NCBI GenBank assembly: GCA_018105865.1
Contig: CM030866.1
Location: 3,547,951-3,611,950, forward strand
Reading direction: 5' to 3'
Source of the DNA: Metaphire vulgaris
Taxonomy: Eukaryota > Annelida > Clitellata > Crassiclitellata > Megascolecidae
DNA length: 64,000 bases
Shown: positions 13,369 through 23,903 of the stretch, in pieces
How the letters are laid out: the number at the start of each line of letters is the position of its first letter
Position numbering within the stretch: the first letter of the stretch is position 1
Position numbers and translations under genes: made by a program
The notes under the pieces: model-generated
The model's input: the letters and a program-made list of their open reading frames with translations, nothing else
Databases searched by the model: none
What the model was told of the DNA's origin: nothing

Positions 13369-15656
13369 TCAGTCCTCTTTGTCGCTCGATCTCGTCACTC
13401 GGGGACCGTGACGCAGGTTCCAGGCCAGGATGTTGGCCAGGGGGACGTAACCGGTCGAGCGAAGGGCTTCTATGAAGACCTTGAGAGCATAGGGTCCGAG
13501 CTGGATCAGCAGCTGAATCAACTGGACTACCTGAAATCGCACGATAACACAAGATAAGATAATAGAACAGAGTAGGCAGGGATATTTATAGGATTGCGAA
13601 TTTGGGGGATGTCGACCTCAAATTGGGGCGGGGTGGGGGTGTCCGGAGCTAATTAGTCTGCATTTTGTATGCATATCATTGTCACATTACCAAATTTTGG
13701 GGGTGTCGACCTCAAATTTGTGGATGGGGGGAGGTGTTGGGGGTCTTATGGGGGTGTCTAAAATATCCATGAGAGTAGGCGTTAACTTGGATGAAAAAGT
13801 GGGGAGAGGCCCAACCCCTATGGGACTGCCCATTAATTACGTAGCAAAATAGGGGCAGGGGACTTGAAAAGGTTCGACGCTTGTTGACAGAGAGTATGGG
13901 AGGGGCGTCAAGATAAATTGACGCCAACAATATTTTTTCTTACAATAAATTGAATAAATCAATAAATTAATTTCTATAATATTCTATTTTAGCATAATTA
14001 CCCGTGAAAAAGAAAATCACATATACAGTGCATGGCGGCTCCAGGATTTGGCTAGTGGGGGAGGGGAGGGGCGGCGTTGGGGTGGCAACTTCTAAGCATG
14101 GGCCAGCTATTTTTTTGTAGACCTGGACTAGTCTAGTTGTTTAGAATGAGCGCACTAAACTACGGAGGGAGGGCCACTGGGTGAGGGCATTCAACAGGGG
14201 CCCGGTCCCCTATATGGAACCACGACACAATCGTTTGGTTAACAGGGGCGTAGTCAGGAATTTTATTCGGAGGGTATAGTGCGATTGGGAGGGGTATAAA
14301 TCTTTTTTAAAAACTTTGAAAATCTTAAAAAACACACCAGAAACTTTAAGGTAGCCTGATTTTGGGGAAGTAGGCCCTATCAGGGATATTTCTAGGATTG
14401 TGAATTTTTGGGGGTTGTCGACCCCAAATTGGGGGGAGGGGGTGTCCGGAGCTAATTAGTATGCATTTTGTATGCATACCATTGTCACATTACCAAATCT
14501 GGGGGGGGGTGTCGACCTCACATTGGGGTGGAGGGCGGGTAGGGGTATTAGGGGGGGGGGTGTAAAATATCCCTGGGCCCTATATATACCGATATACCCC
14601 CTCCCGTCGCAAGGCCTCTGTTGGTTAGATCCGACAGCGTTCGTGTCATGACCTGCTGCTTGCGATTCGGTCTGCCGAGGATGAGGTAAGCCATCTGGTC
14701 GCTGATTACGGATTTCCTGAGCAGGGTCGAGATAAGCGCCTCGGATACGGACAGGTTATCGACCAGCGACTCGAAGGACTCTTCGAGGACCGTCCGATGG
14801 GAACGAAGACCCGATTCCTCGACGCCTGAGGTGAAGTCGCTGACGAACAGCAGAGATTCTTCGTCTACACGCAAAGACAATGTGGCAGGATATGTGGAAG
14901 ACACACTTAGTTAGGCCCATATACTATGGACAGCAACGAAGTTATTCGGAAATATACTACTAGGTCTACTACTACTACTACTACTACTACTACTGCTACT
15001 ACTACTACTGCTACTACTACTACTGCTGCTGCTACTACTGCTGCTGCTGCTGCTGCACTGCTGCTGCTGCTGCTGCTGCCACCACTGCACCACCACCACC
15101 ACTGCTGCTGCTGCTGCTGCTGCTGCTGCCACCACCACCACCACCACCGCCACCACCACCACCACCACCACCACCACCACCACCACCACCACCACCACCA
15201 CCACCGCCACCACCACCACCACCACCACCACCACCACCACCACCACCACCACCACCACCCACCACCACTGCTGCCACCACCACCACCACCACCACCGCCA
15301 CCACCACCACCACCACCTGCACCTGCCACCACCACCACCACCACCACCACCACCACCACCACCACCACCACCACCACCACCACCACCACCACCACCACCA
15401 CCGCCACCACCACCACCACCACCACCTGCACCTGCACCACCACCACCACCACCACCACCACTGCTGCTGCTGCCACTGCCACCACTGCCACTGCCACCTG
15501 CACCACCACCACCACCTGCACCACCTGCTGCCACCACCTGCCACTGCTGCCACTGCCACCACCACCACCACCACTGCCACCACTGCCACCACCACCACCA
15601 CCACCACCACCACCACCACCACCACCACTGCTGCCACCACCACCACCACTGCTGCC

Positions 15657-15725
<69 letters not shown>

Positions 15726-16501
15726 GCTGCCTGCACCTGCTGCCACCGCCACTGCCACTGCCACTGCCACCGCCACTGCCACCGCCACTGCCAGGGCCGC
15801 CCTACCGCCACCGCCACCGCCACCGCTTTCAACACCATTATATAAACCACCGCTAAATGATGCTGCCATCTGAACAGAACCGACACTGATATTGATTCAA
15901 AATAACACCAATCGTGACGTAATCAGTGGCGTCAATCAGAGGCAGAGCCATGGCCACCAAAAATGAAAAAATTCATTTATAATATATTAATGCGCAAAAA
16001 ATTGCAAACAATTGCCAAAAATATAAAAAAAATTGCCAATTTGCCAACATTGGCCACCAAATTTTGCCAAATTGACCAAAACCACCAAAATTTTGCAAAA
16101 ACCACAAATGCGTAAAATTTGCACCACCACTAAAATTTGCAAAAAATTTGCAAAAACCATCTCACCCCAAGAAAAGCGTGAAATGACGCTACTGGACGTA
16201 ATCAATGGTACATGATAGCTATGCCTAATACAAAGGATAAAAGGCTGAAAATAATACTATGTCCACAAGGGAGCAAATTAATTTGTAATCATGGGGGCCA
16301 GCCATTTGTTGTTTAATGTATGTAGCATTAAGCATAGGGGGATAGGGGGCCAGGCAGTCAACTACTACTACGAGCCCCCTGCCCCTGGTGGAGCCGCCAC
16401 TGCTACTACTACTACTACTACTACTGCTACTACTACTACTGCTACTGCTACTACTACTACTACTACTGTTACTACTGCTACTACTGCTGCTGCTACTACT
16501 A

Positions 16502-16578
<77 letters not shown>

Positions 16579-16585
16579 GCTGCTG

Positions 16586-16629
<44 letters not shown>

Positions 16630-17150
16630 GCTACTGCTGCTGCTGCCTACTATGTGTTGCGTATACCCGTTCTCTGCCATGCGCGTAAGTATCTCCGGAG
16701 ACAACTGGCGGCGTAGTCCATGTCCAGTTTAAGCAGAACCCTGATGATGGCCGCGGAGGCTTCCGATTCGACGTCGTCCTTCTTCCACGTCCTGCTCATC
16801 GACTCCTCCGTCGGTCGGCAGAGGGCGAGCACCGTCTCGACCAGCTCGACGCTCTCCCTATCCAGTTGTTGGGCGGAGGAGGCGAACGCCCGGCCATCGT
16901 CGTCTTCGACCCCCAAGCGGTAGTAGGCGGCGTCCTCGGCGGTCTCGTGGCGCATGTCGAAGAGGGACGGGAAGCCGGTGATGGACAGGGAGGTCCGGTG
17001 GATGGCGCCGAGGATGTCCCGGATCCGCGGGGCCATCAGGGCGGTCAGCTCCCGAGTCAGGAACGCCACGTCGTTCTCGCAGTCCGTGACCGTCACTGAG
17101 GCCGTCACGTTCATGACGTTGGCGCACGGACCGCAATGACTTTCCGCCAT
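13369..17150 (-). CDS. Protein with C-terminal CARD domain, 272 residues
   Basis: Three exons on the minus strand: 17150-16706 (MAESHCGPC start), 14864-14653 and 13530-13369 (stop). Lengths 445, 212 and 162 nt sum to a multiple of three and phases agree (1, 0). The CARD spans roughly residues 170-258: ESFESLVDNL, TLLRKSVISDQMAYLIL, RKQQVVQLIQLLIQLGPYA, LKVFIEALRSTGYVPLANIL. The six-helix pattern with the G-P and T-G turns is as in caspase-9 or CRADD CARDs. The donor after RKQQ (CAG|GTCATG) is used rather than reading on, because only that junction rebuilds helix 4. CARDs pair with other CARDs in apoptosis and innate signalling. The N-terminal 165 residues are helical-looking and match nothing I recognise. 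The intron arrays are extreme (see repeats). Confidence 0.7.
13577..13771. mobile_element. hAT-like MITE family E
   Basis: CAGGGATATTTATAGGATTG to AAAATATCCATG; exact duplication AGAGTAGG at 13569-13576 and 13772-13779. Only 38 bp upstream (in transcript sense) of the last CARD-gene exon acceptor. Confidence 0.9.
14033..14225. mobile_element. MITE family B, degraded
   Basis: Left end GGCGGCTCCAGGATTTGGC followed by GGCGTTGGGGTGGCAACTTC, then GGGCCACTGGGTGAGG and CATTCAACAGGGGC; right end eroded. Compare the intact copy at 43511-43700. Confidence 0.6.
14243..14620. mobile_element. hAT-like MITE family A containing a nested family E element
   Basis: CAGGGGCGTAGTCAGG at the left and GCAAGGCCTCTG (decayed) at the right; flanks TTGGTTAA / TTGGTTAG. 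Family E element sits inside at 14381-14575. The right end lies about 30 bp past the donor of the CARD exon ending at 14653. Confidence 0.75.
14381..14575. mobile_element. hAT-like MITE family E, nested in family A
   Basis: CAGGGATATTTCTAGGATTG to GTAAAATATCCCTG, 195 bp; exact duplication GGCCCTAT at 14373-14380 and 14576-14583. Confidence 0.92.
14962..15830. repeat. About 870-bp compound triplet array (CTA, CTG, CAC/CCA)
   Basis: Starts as CTA with CTG interruptions, becomes long CAC/CCA runs, then CTG blocks of more than ten units, and ends in CCGCCA/CTGCCA hexamers. It fills the first half of the CARD-gene intron 16706-14864. In the sense (minus) strand it is GGT/CAG-rich. The many Ser, Gly, Trp, Thr and Val homopolymer ORFs here are not proteins. 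Confidence 0.97.
16280..16402. mobile_element. MITE family B, 3' half
   Basis: Contains GCCATTTGTTGTTTAATGTA and TGTAGCATTAAGCATAGGG, ending GGAGCCGCCACTG at 16402. The left end is missing. The triplet array begins at the very next base. Confidence 0.7.
16403..16650. repeat. (CTA)n/(CTG)n triplet array
   Basis: About 250 bp of CTA and CTG triplets in blocks, in the CARD-gene intron, ending some 55 bp from the donor of its first exon. Confidence 0.97.
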
Positions 17151-17186
17151 CTTGAGTGACACGCCGAATATAAGGACAGTCAAGAA

Positions 17187-17374
17187 CAGTGTTTAATCTA
17201 GACTCCTTGACTCCTGGGGGGGGGAACTCAAAAAGCCGGGGGGAAACTGACAAAGCCGGGGGGATTCTGCTAGGGGCCGCTGTTAGTCCATGCAGTATTC
17301 CAAAATATCCGGGGGGAATTTGGAATTTCCGGGGAAGGCGATTTTCCCCCGGAAACGGCCTAGATTAAACACTG
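17187..17374. mobile_element. hAT-like MITE family D
   Basis: CAGTGTTTAATCTAGACTCC to GGCCTAGATTAAACACTG; exact duplication GTCAAGAA at 17179-17186 and 17375-17382. It lies 36 bp upstream of the CARD-gene ATG, so it is in the 5' UTR or promoter. Confidence 0.92.
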
Positions 17375-17762
17375 GTCAAGAACTCCTGCAAGATATGGAA
17401 ATTTCTACTTTACTGGCGAATACATAGGCATAAAAATTGATGAAAAAGTGGGGGTTGGTGCGACCCTTAGCAGTTGAGTAAACTGGGATGAAAAAGCGTG
17501 GGCGACCCATACTTTCCTTAGCAGTGGAGTAAAATTGGATGAAAAATTTGAGGCCATCCCTACTTTCCTTAGCGTTGACGTAAACCTGGATGAAAAAGTG
17601 GGGGTGAGGGAGTGGGGTGAAGGGCGACCCCACTTTCCTTAGCAATGGCGTAAACTTAGATGAAAAAGCGGAACGCCCAAACCCTATACCTTTCCCTTTA
17701 CCTATGGTGGCCTTTCATACAGTCGGGGGCTCCAACCTAGAGGCCCAGTAGAAGTGTACGCG

Positions 17763-17934
17763 TGTTTATTCTAGGCCTGTTTGGAGGAATTCCCCCAAGC
17801 TTTAAAATTCACCCCAAAAATTTGTGTGTGTTGGCTTGGGGATGGAAATCCCCCCTCAAGCGTGGAGAGACAAACCTTGTTCCCCCCCGAAACATTTCAA
17901 ACCCCCCATGTCAAGGTGGCTAGAATAAACACTG
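17763..17934 (-). mobile_element. MITE family C, inverted
   Basis: TGTTTATTCTAGGCCTGTTT at the left (first bases lost) and GGCTAGAATAAACACTG at the right. Flanks GTGTACGCG / GTTTACGCG are similar. Confidence 0.75.
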
Positions 17935-19446
17935 AGTTTACGCGCATGCATAGACGCATATATTTCATATTTTATTTTACCTCTAAGTTTAACTTCTCGA
18001 TGCGAATAGAACTTAGACTCGGTAAGTCCATTCTAAAGTCACCTGTTACGTCCAAAAAGGTAAACAGAATTTTAATAATTTTTACAAAGCGCTCCAATTA
18101 AGTTACGTAAATATCATTTTAGAACCGTCTTCCAATATTTAAGTAGATTTCACACACATTAGAACGGTTGTCAAGGCAACAGAAACACAATATTATGTTC
18201 ACGTCATTTGTTACATAGGCTGCCACTGCTGTTACCTCATTTGCGAAAGGATACAGAGATGTTAACTTGAACGAAAAAGTGGGAGCCAAGCCCTTATAAC
18301 GTTACCCTTCCATAAATTATCCTCCTAAAAAGTGGGAACTGGATTCGAACCTAGCGGCCTAGTCGAAGACAAAAATTTTATTTTATCGCGTATTATTATT
18401 CTGTGCTGCGTGCTCTAATGTTGAATCTAAATGTTGAATTTTAACACAAATGTTGGTGTATGTATGTAAACTTGTGTTAACATATGGAATATATATATGT
18501 ATGTATGTATAATTTGTGTGTGTGTGTGTGTTGTGTGTGCCATATAATTTTCCACACTTGATCTGCACAGAAATATAGGTAGGCCTACTGTACGTCTTAG
18601 GACTAAGGTTAGTGTTGGAATTGTGAAATGTGAGCTGGAGGGGGCTGAGGACTGAAATTCTATGTATGACAGAAACTGCATATGTACAAGATATGCGATT
18701 TTTGGGAGAGTTGCAAAGATAGCTGGGGGTTCAACCCCCCCCCCTCGCCCAACCCCCACCCCGGCAACTCTAACCCTGACTACGGTAGACTCTAAAAGAT
18801 GCTGATGTGTTATTTATATGAAGTGATGCTGGTAATGAATTTCAGAGACTGAAGCCACAGCCCGAGAAACAACCAATTGAAGATCTAACTAAGGTAGACC
18901 TAATTTTATTTCGATTTCCAAGGATCATCTCACTTATTCAACCAAAGTTCTGCTATTTCCACAGTTAACGAGAACAGTAAAGACTGGCCAAAGTAACTGC
19001 AGTGAAAGTCATCTGTATAGTCATTGATGGTTGAATTAATTGGTTCATCCCATACTCAAGTTGCATAGCAGTGAAACTGTTGAACATATACACAGTTTTC
19101 TCCACAAGTCATCTGCAATTGTGTTTTTTACTATTTACACATTATACAATTTAATAAGTAAGTGGCTAGTAATAACATAAACAAATCGTTATTACTGGCA
19201 GCAGTGACAGTGGTGTTACCACAATAGTAGCGTAAAAGCACAAACAGTAGTAATATCCATAATAATACCTTGTACTACTAGTTAGTCACTGTGACACTAG
19301 TATTACAATTAATCTAATAAACTAACAAAATATTAACCAAACATCATTTAATCGTCTTAAATTGACACCAATAACTACTAACTAACTCGAACAGGTTCTG
19401 ATTTCAACTATTAAAATATCTATCGAGACATCATAAGACTCTTTTA

Positions 19447-19733
19447 CACTATCCACAATACACAGAATGTCTCAATATGGCTGACTCTAAATAATGTACA
19501 CATTCTGCTATGTTAATATCATTTAAGAGCTAAGACACATCATACAAGCCATGGAGCTCAACATTCTTGTTGCCACAATGACACAAATCTTGGGCAACTG
19601 CACAAAGAAATTGTATACTGTGCAAACATTTTGAGGTGAAAAAAGGACATGAGATTAGCAAAAGAAAATGAAAGTATATGAGAGTTGCTTAAACAGAGAT
19701 GCGAAAGATGCAGAAGAATGAAATAGAGAAAGC

Positions 19734-19775
<42 letters not shown>

Positions 19776-20182
19776 TAATAATATGATTTAAGTGATTTAG
19801 GAGGCCTGTGTGAACTCCACTATAGTTACTCTTAACATTCAACAACCCAGTTTTCCTACATAACTACATATCTACATATCTACATAACTACATATCACTA
19901 TCCACAATACACAGAATGTCTCAATATGGCTGACTCTAAATAATGTACACATTCTGCTATGTTAATATCATTTAAGAGCTAAGACACATCATACAAGCCA
20001 TGGAGCTCAACATTCTTGTTGCCACAATGACACAAATCTTGGGCAACTGCACAAAGAAATTGTATACTGTGCAAACATTTTGAGGTGAAAAAAGGACATG
20101 AGATTAGCAAAAGAAAATGAAAGTATATGAGAGTTGCTTAAACAGAGATGCGAAAGATGCAGAAGAATGAAATAGAGAAAGC

Positions 20183-20218
<36 letters not shown>

Positions 20219-20309
20219 TAATAATATGATTTAAGTGATTTAGGAGGCCTGTGTGAACTCCATTATAGTTACTCTTAACATTCAACAACCCAGTTTTCCT
20301 ACATAACTT
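19447..20309. repeat. Recent local tandem duplication, two copies of about 415 bp
   Basis: Copies 19447-19865 and 19896-20309 are offset by 449 bp and almost identical; I see one substitution and a shorter (AAT)n in the second. A 30-bp stretch of TCTACATA repeats joins them. Each gives the same minus-strand ORF of 93-95 residues, which has no domain I recognise. Confidence 0.93.
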
Positions 20310-20379
20310 TTGAATCCATTTATTGTTTCAACTGTTATTGTTCAACTGCCTTTTTTGTCAATATTTGTTTCATAAATCC

Positions 20380-20526
20380 ACTAAGGGACGGGTTGAGAGA
20401 CACAAACAGCACTTTTTTAGTGCAAGAGTTGTGGACAGATGGAATGAATTGAACGAGAAGATAGTACCGGTAATGGCTACGAGTGTGTATGATTTCAAAA
20501 TAAACCTCATTACTATAGGATACTAG
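20380..20526 (+). mobile_element. LINE ORF2 C-terminus relic
   Basis: Reads GRVERHKQHFFSARVVDRWN then ELNEKIV and SVYDFKINL. This is the (R..FFS.RVV..WN.LP..V) motif that closes many non-LTR reverse transcriptases. No upstream reverse-transcriptase core is present, so it is a 5'-truncated fragment. Confidence 0.6.
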
Positions 20527-21138
20527 AGTGGAAGGGAAAAACAGCAGTTCTCACACAGGGCAAACCCTCCTGAACCACTCTCAACCTTGTTATTATTATT
20601 ACTACTGTAGCACTACATTTTTCCTTGGTCCCACCCTTTTCATTTGTGACCTTTGTTGCTGCTATGATAGCACAAAAAATATACAAAATACTCTGCCAGC
20701 CAAAAACCAGGCACATATCTTGAAAACCAACACGGGAAAGTACTTTAACATTTAATGACACTAAAATTACACTACATGCTAAACATCAGCACACATAACT
20801 TACCATACATTATTAACAAACATTTGCAAAGGTAACAAAGTGAATGTGGGCTTTTAAAGCATATCCAGACAATTCACAATTTTAGAGAGATGTCAGCGTT
20901 CATTTAAAGCACGGCGCATTATCACACGAATACAAAGGTACGAACATGTCTGTGAGAATTCTGCACGACTCTATTCTCAAACGGAACTAAAAATATCGTG
21001 GTTAGATTGAAATCCCGTAGCGGAAAAAACGATGGTAAATCTATTGCAACACTAACTATGAATTTAAATGTGGTTGCCTGGATTTTCAACTGATGGCTGT
21101 GCTGTATCATTCTGATAAACTGTCAAATCAGTCATATT

Positions 21139-21271
21139 AGGGTCCATCCATATAGTACATATGCACTGATGAAAGGGGGGTTGGACTTAGGAGATTTTGC
21201 GCATGTACGGTGTGCGCAACGGGGGTTAAAAATATGCCTTTTTGGCGTACGTACTATATGGATGAGCCCTA
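21139..21271. mobile_element. Short TIR element, AGGGTCCATCCATATAGTAC ends
   Basis: Left end AGGGTCCATCCATATAGTAC is mirrored by GTACTATATGGATGAGCCCT on the right, about 130 bp. The ends resemble those of the 4461-4865 element. It lies about 100 bp beyond the AP1AR stop codon. Confidence 0.6.
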
Positions 21272-21368
21272 AGCACATTTCAACCGAAGCAAGGTTATTA
21301 CTTGTAAATTTCACGGGCGGAAACTTTACATGTTACGCCTCGATGTAAATGTAACCGCAGTGCCGTCA

Positions 21369-23851
21369 TTAGGCCGAATTATCGTTATGTGCAGGGCTAG
21401 GCTTGACGAGAAGTGTTCGAGACTCGACCTGGTTGGGACTCGAGTCAAAGTCATTGTCCCACTCGAAATCATCCGACACGCTGTCGGGCTTGTCGGGCAA
21501 GAGCATCGGTTTCACCGTCAGTTCGGCCATGTTGTTTTCTTGATAGCGTTTCCTCTTCTCTTTGGCGATCGGCTGCATGCCTACAGCACGAAGTCAAACG
21601 CACAGAGACATCAACCCAGTGAAAGCTATGCACCATGAGTTGAAATATGACCGGCTGCCCAAGATAAGGTGCTGACCTTTAACTTAACTGCCTCTGATGA
21701 GAGCCGTCGTAAAAATGATCCCAACCTAAATAGTTCGGTCCAAACCATGGACGATGTGGTCAGTGATTACCCCGATTTTAAAAAAAAACTGGAAATATGC
21801 ACTGAGAGGTGGATATGGAGAGGGATGGAAAACACCTACTATAAAAATGGAAATAAAATGACAGGTCCTCAAGAAAGTACGGTAACTTCTGAAAGACACG
21901 TTTCAACGTGAACAAAATAAACTAAACTGGAAGGAAGCACATCTTTCAATTAAGAAAATATCTGCAATGGAGACCAGGAATTACGACATTACACTGTTAG
22001 CATAAAACTGAAATCACTGGAGCAGAGAAACTATTGATATATAAATCACAGCTGATGATGATGATGATGATGATATAAATCACAGCTGATGATGATGATG
22101 ATTACACACAGTAGCCGATACCAACAGAGAAATAAATTCCTATTTTATATTGGTAAGCGCTTAAGATAATATATAGTGCGATGGATAGACATATTCTCTA
22201 TCGTATTATCTTGCTCCAAACATTGACTTCCAAGTTGAAATATAACAAACCGGCTTCGTGTTCCCACTCCAAGTCGAGCGAAGAAGCTTCGGTTTTTGAA
22301 CGATCGTCCTCACTAGCGGCATCATCTGCGGCTAAAAATAAACATCGGGGTTAAGAGTTGGCATGTACATGTACTAACGAGGATCACACCCCAACAGTGT
22401 TCATAATATCTCCTTACATATCTTACATAACTTAATTACATTACATCATGTAATAAACCTGTAATTATACTACATCCTGTAATGAATCCATAATTACATT
22501 ACATTATGTAATAAATCTGTAAATTACGCCATGTTCTGTAATGACTCTGTAATTGTGTTACATTCTGTTATAACAGAAACGTAGTAGCTAGGTAATATTC
22601 TATCTATGGTTTTACTGTCAAAATGTCTAGTGTATGGAAACAGCTGTTTCAGCAAAATTCCATTAAATTTCAGTGGAAGCATCAATGACTGCAGTTAAAT
22701 ATTATCCAATTTCTAAGACATCCAAACAAAATAAAAATATCCAAACAAAAGAAATTTAATTTAAACCCCTATTGACAAATATCAATTAGAAATTTAATTT
22801 AATAATTGAGCAACGGTAAGAAGAAGACGACCAACCCTGTGAGCCAGTTGCTCGCGTCTGAACAGCTAGGGATCTTGCTTTGACACATTCGAGAAATACT
22901 TCAAAATCATCATCACCACCACCAGCCCTACGGCAGACAAAATTACACGAGACATTTGCAAACAGTAAGACGAAAGCAACATGCACAAACAAGTATCACA
23001 CCCCTAGAGTGTTCAAAATATCTTCTTACATATCTTACATGACACAATTACATTACATCATGTAATAAATCTGTAATTATACTATGTCCCGTAATGGTTC
23101 TGCAACTACTGTACTCTACAATCTGTAATAACTCTGCAAGTACAATAAGCCTGTAATGAATCTGCAATTACATTACATTCTGTAACAAATCTGTAATAAT
23201 TATACCATGTCCTGTAATGAATCTGTAACTGCATTACATTCTGTAACAAATTTGTAATTACATCTCCCAATCACTGTCTTCTTCTCCCAACCACTTGCTA
23301 GGATCTTTGTGAGCGGCCAACGACACGAGTTTCGATGGCGGATCCTTCTGTCTAAGTGCTTTGGCAGACCGCGCCGCTTCACGCCTCGCTTGGTAGTACG
23401 CCTCCTCTTCCCTACGTAGTTCCTCCTCCTGATGAACTAGCTGTAAAATCATGCAACTTCACAAGTCTAGAACTACCATCAAAGTAGCATTGTAGAGAGA
23501 TAAAGATCTTGTGCATGTTCAAAGAAGGGTTATAGAAAAAATTAACTTGAAATTGTCTATAATAATATATAACATTCAGGGACCTCCTCCCTAAGAGTTG
23601 AAAAAACTTCCCAGTTTCGCAAAAGTTTTTTCTTAAGCAGGCTTATTTTACACTAGCACAGTAATTACTGGGCAGGTATTAACATTTTTACATTACGATA
23701 ACTCTATAAATTAAGGAAGCATATTATACATAGGTGCGTATTATACCCAACATAATACGGTACTATTAGCGCGACATGCCATGTTTAATCTGGAAATTTT
23801 GGGTTTTCCTGTGCAGTATTTTCCCTTGCTCCAGCCTGGACAGACATGACA

Positions 23852-23903
<52 letters not shown>

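Larger units (their letters stand above)
17935..21368. other. Intergenic / AP1AR 3' flank: no coding exon seen
   Basis: Besides entries listed separately it holds a GT/GTAT-rich stretch near 18440-18540 and AT-rich unique sequence. The AP1AR 3' UTR must extend left from 21369; I cannot place its end. Confidence 0.5.

Noticed and set aside
14907..15886. Long open frames of poly-Gly, Ser, Val, Thr, His and Trp on both strands
   Set aside because: They are six-frame readings of one triplet microsatellite; no start context, splice sites or domain.
19558..20288. Two near-identical minus-strand ORFs as a duplicated gene pair
   Set aside because: They include (AAT)n translated as poly-Tyr and have no recognisable domain; the duplication is better explained as non-coding.
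21669..21911. 80-residue plus-strand ORF
   Set aside because: No splice context, no family resemblance, and antisense to the AP1AR intron upstream of its last exon.
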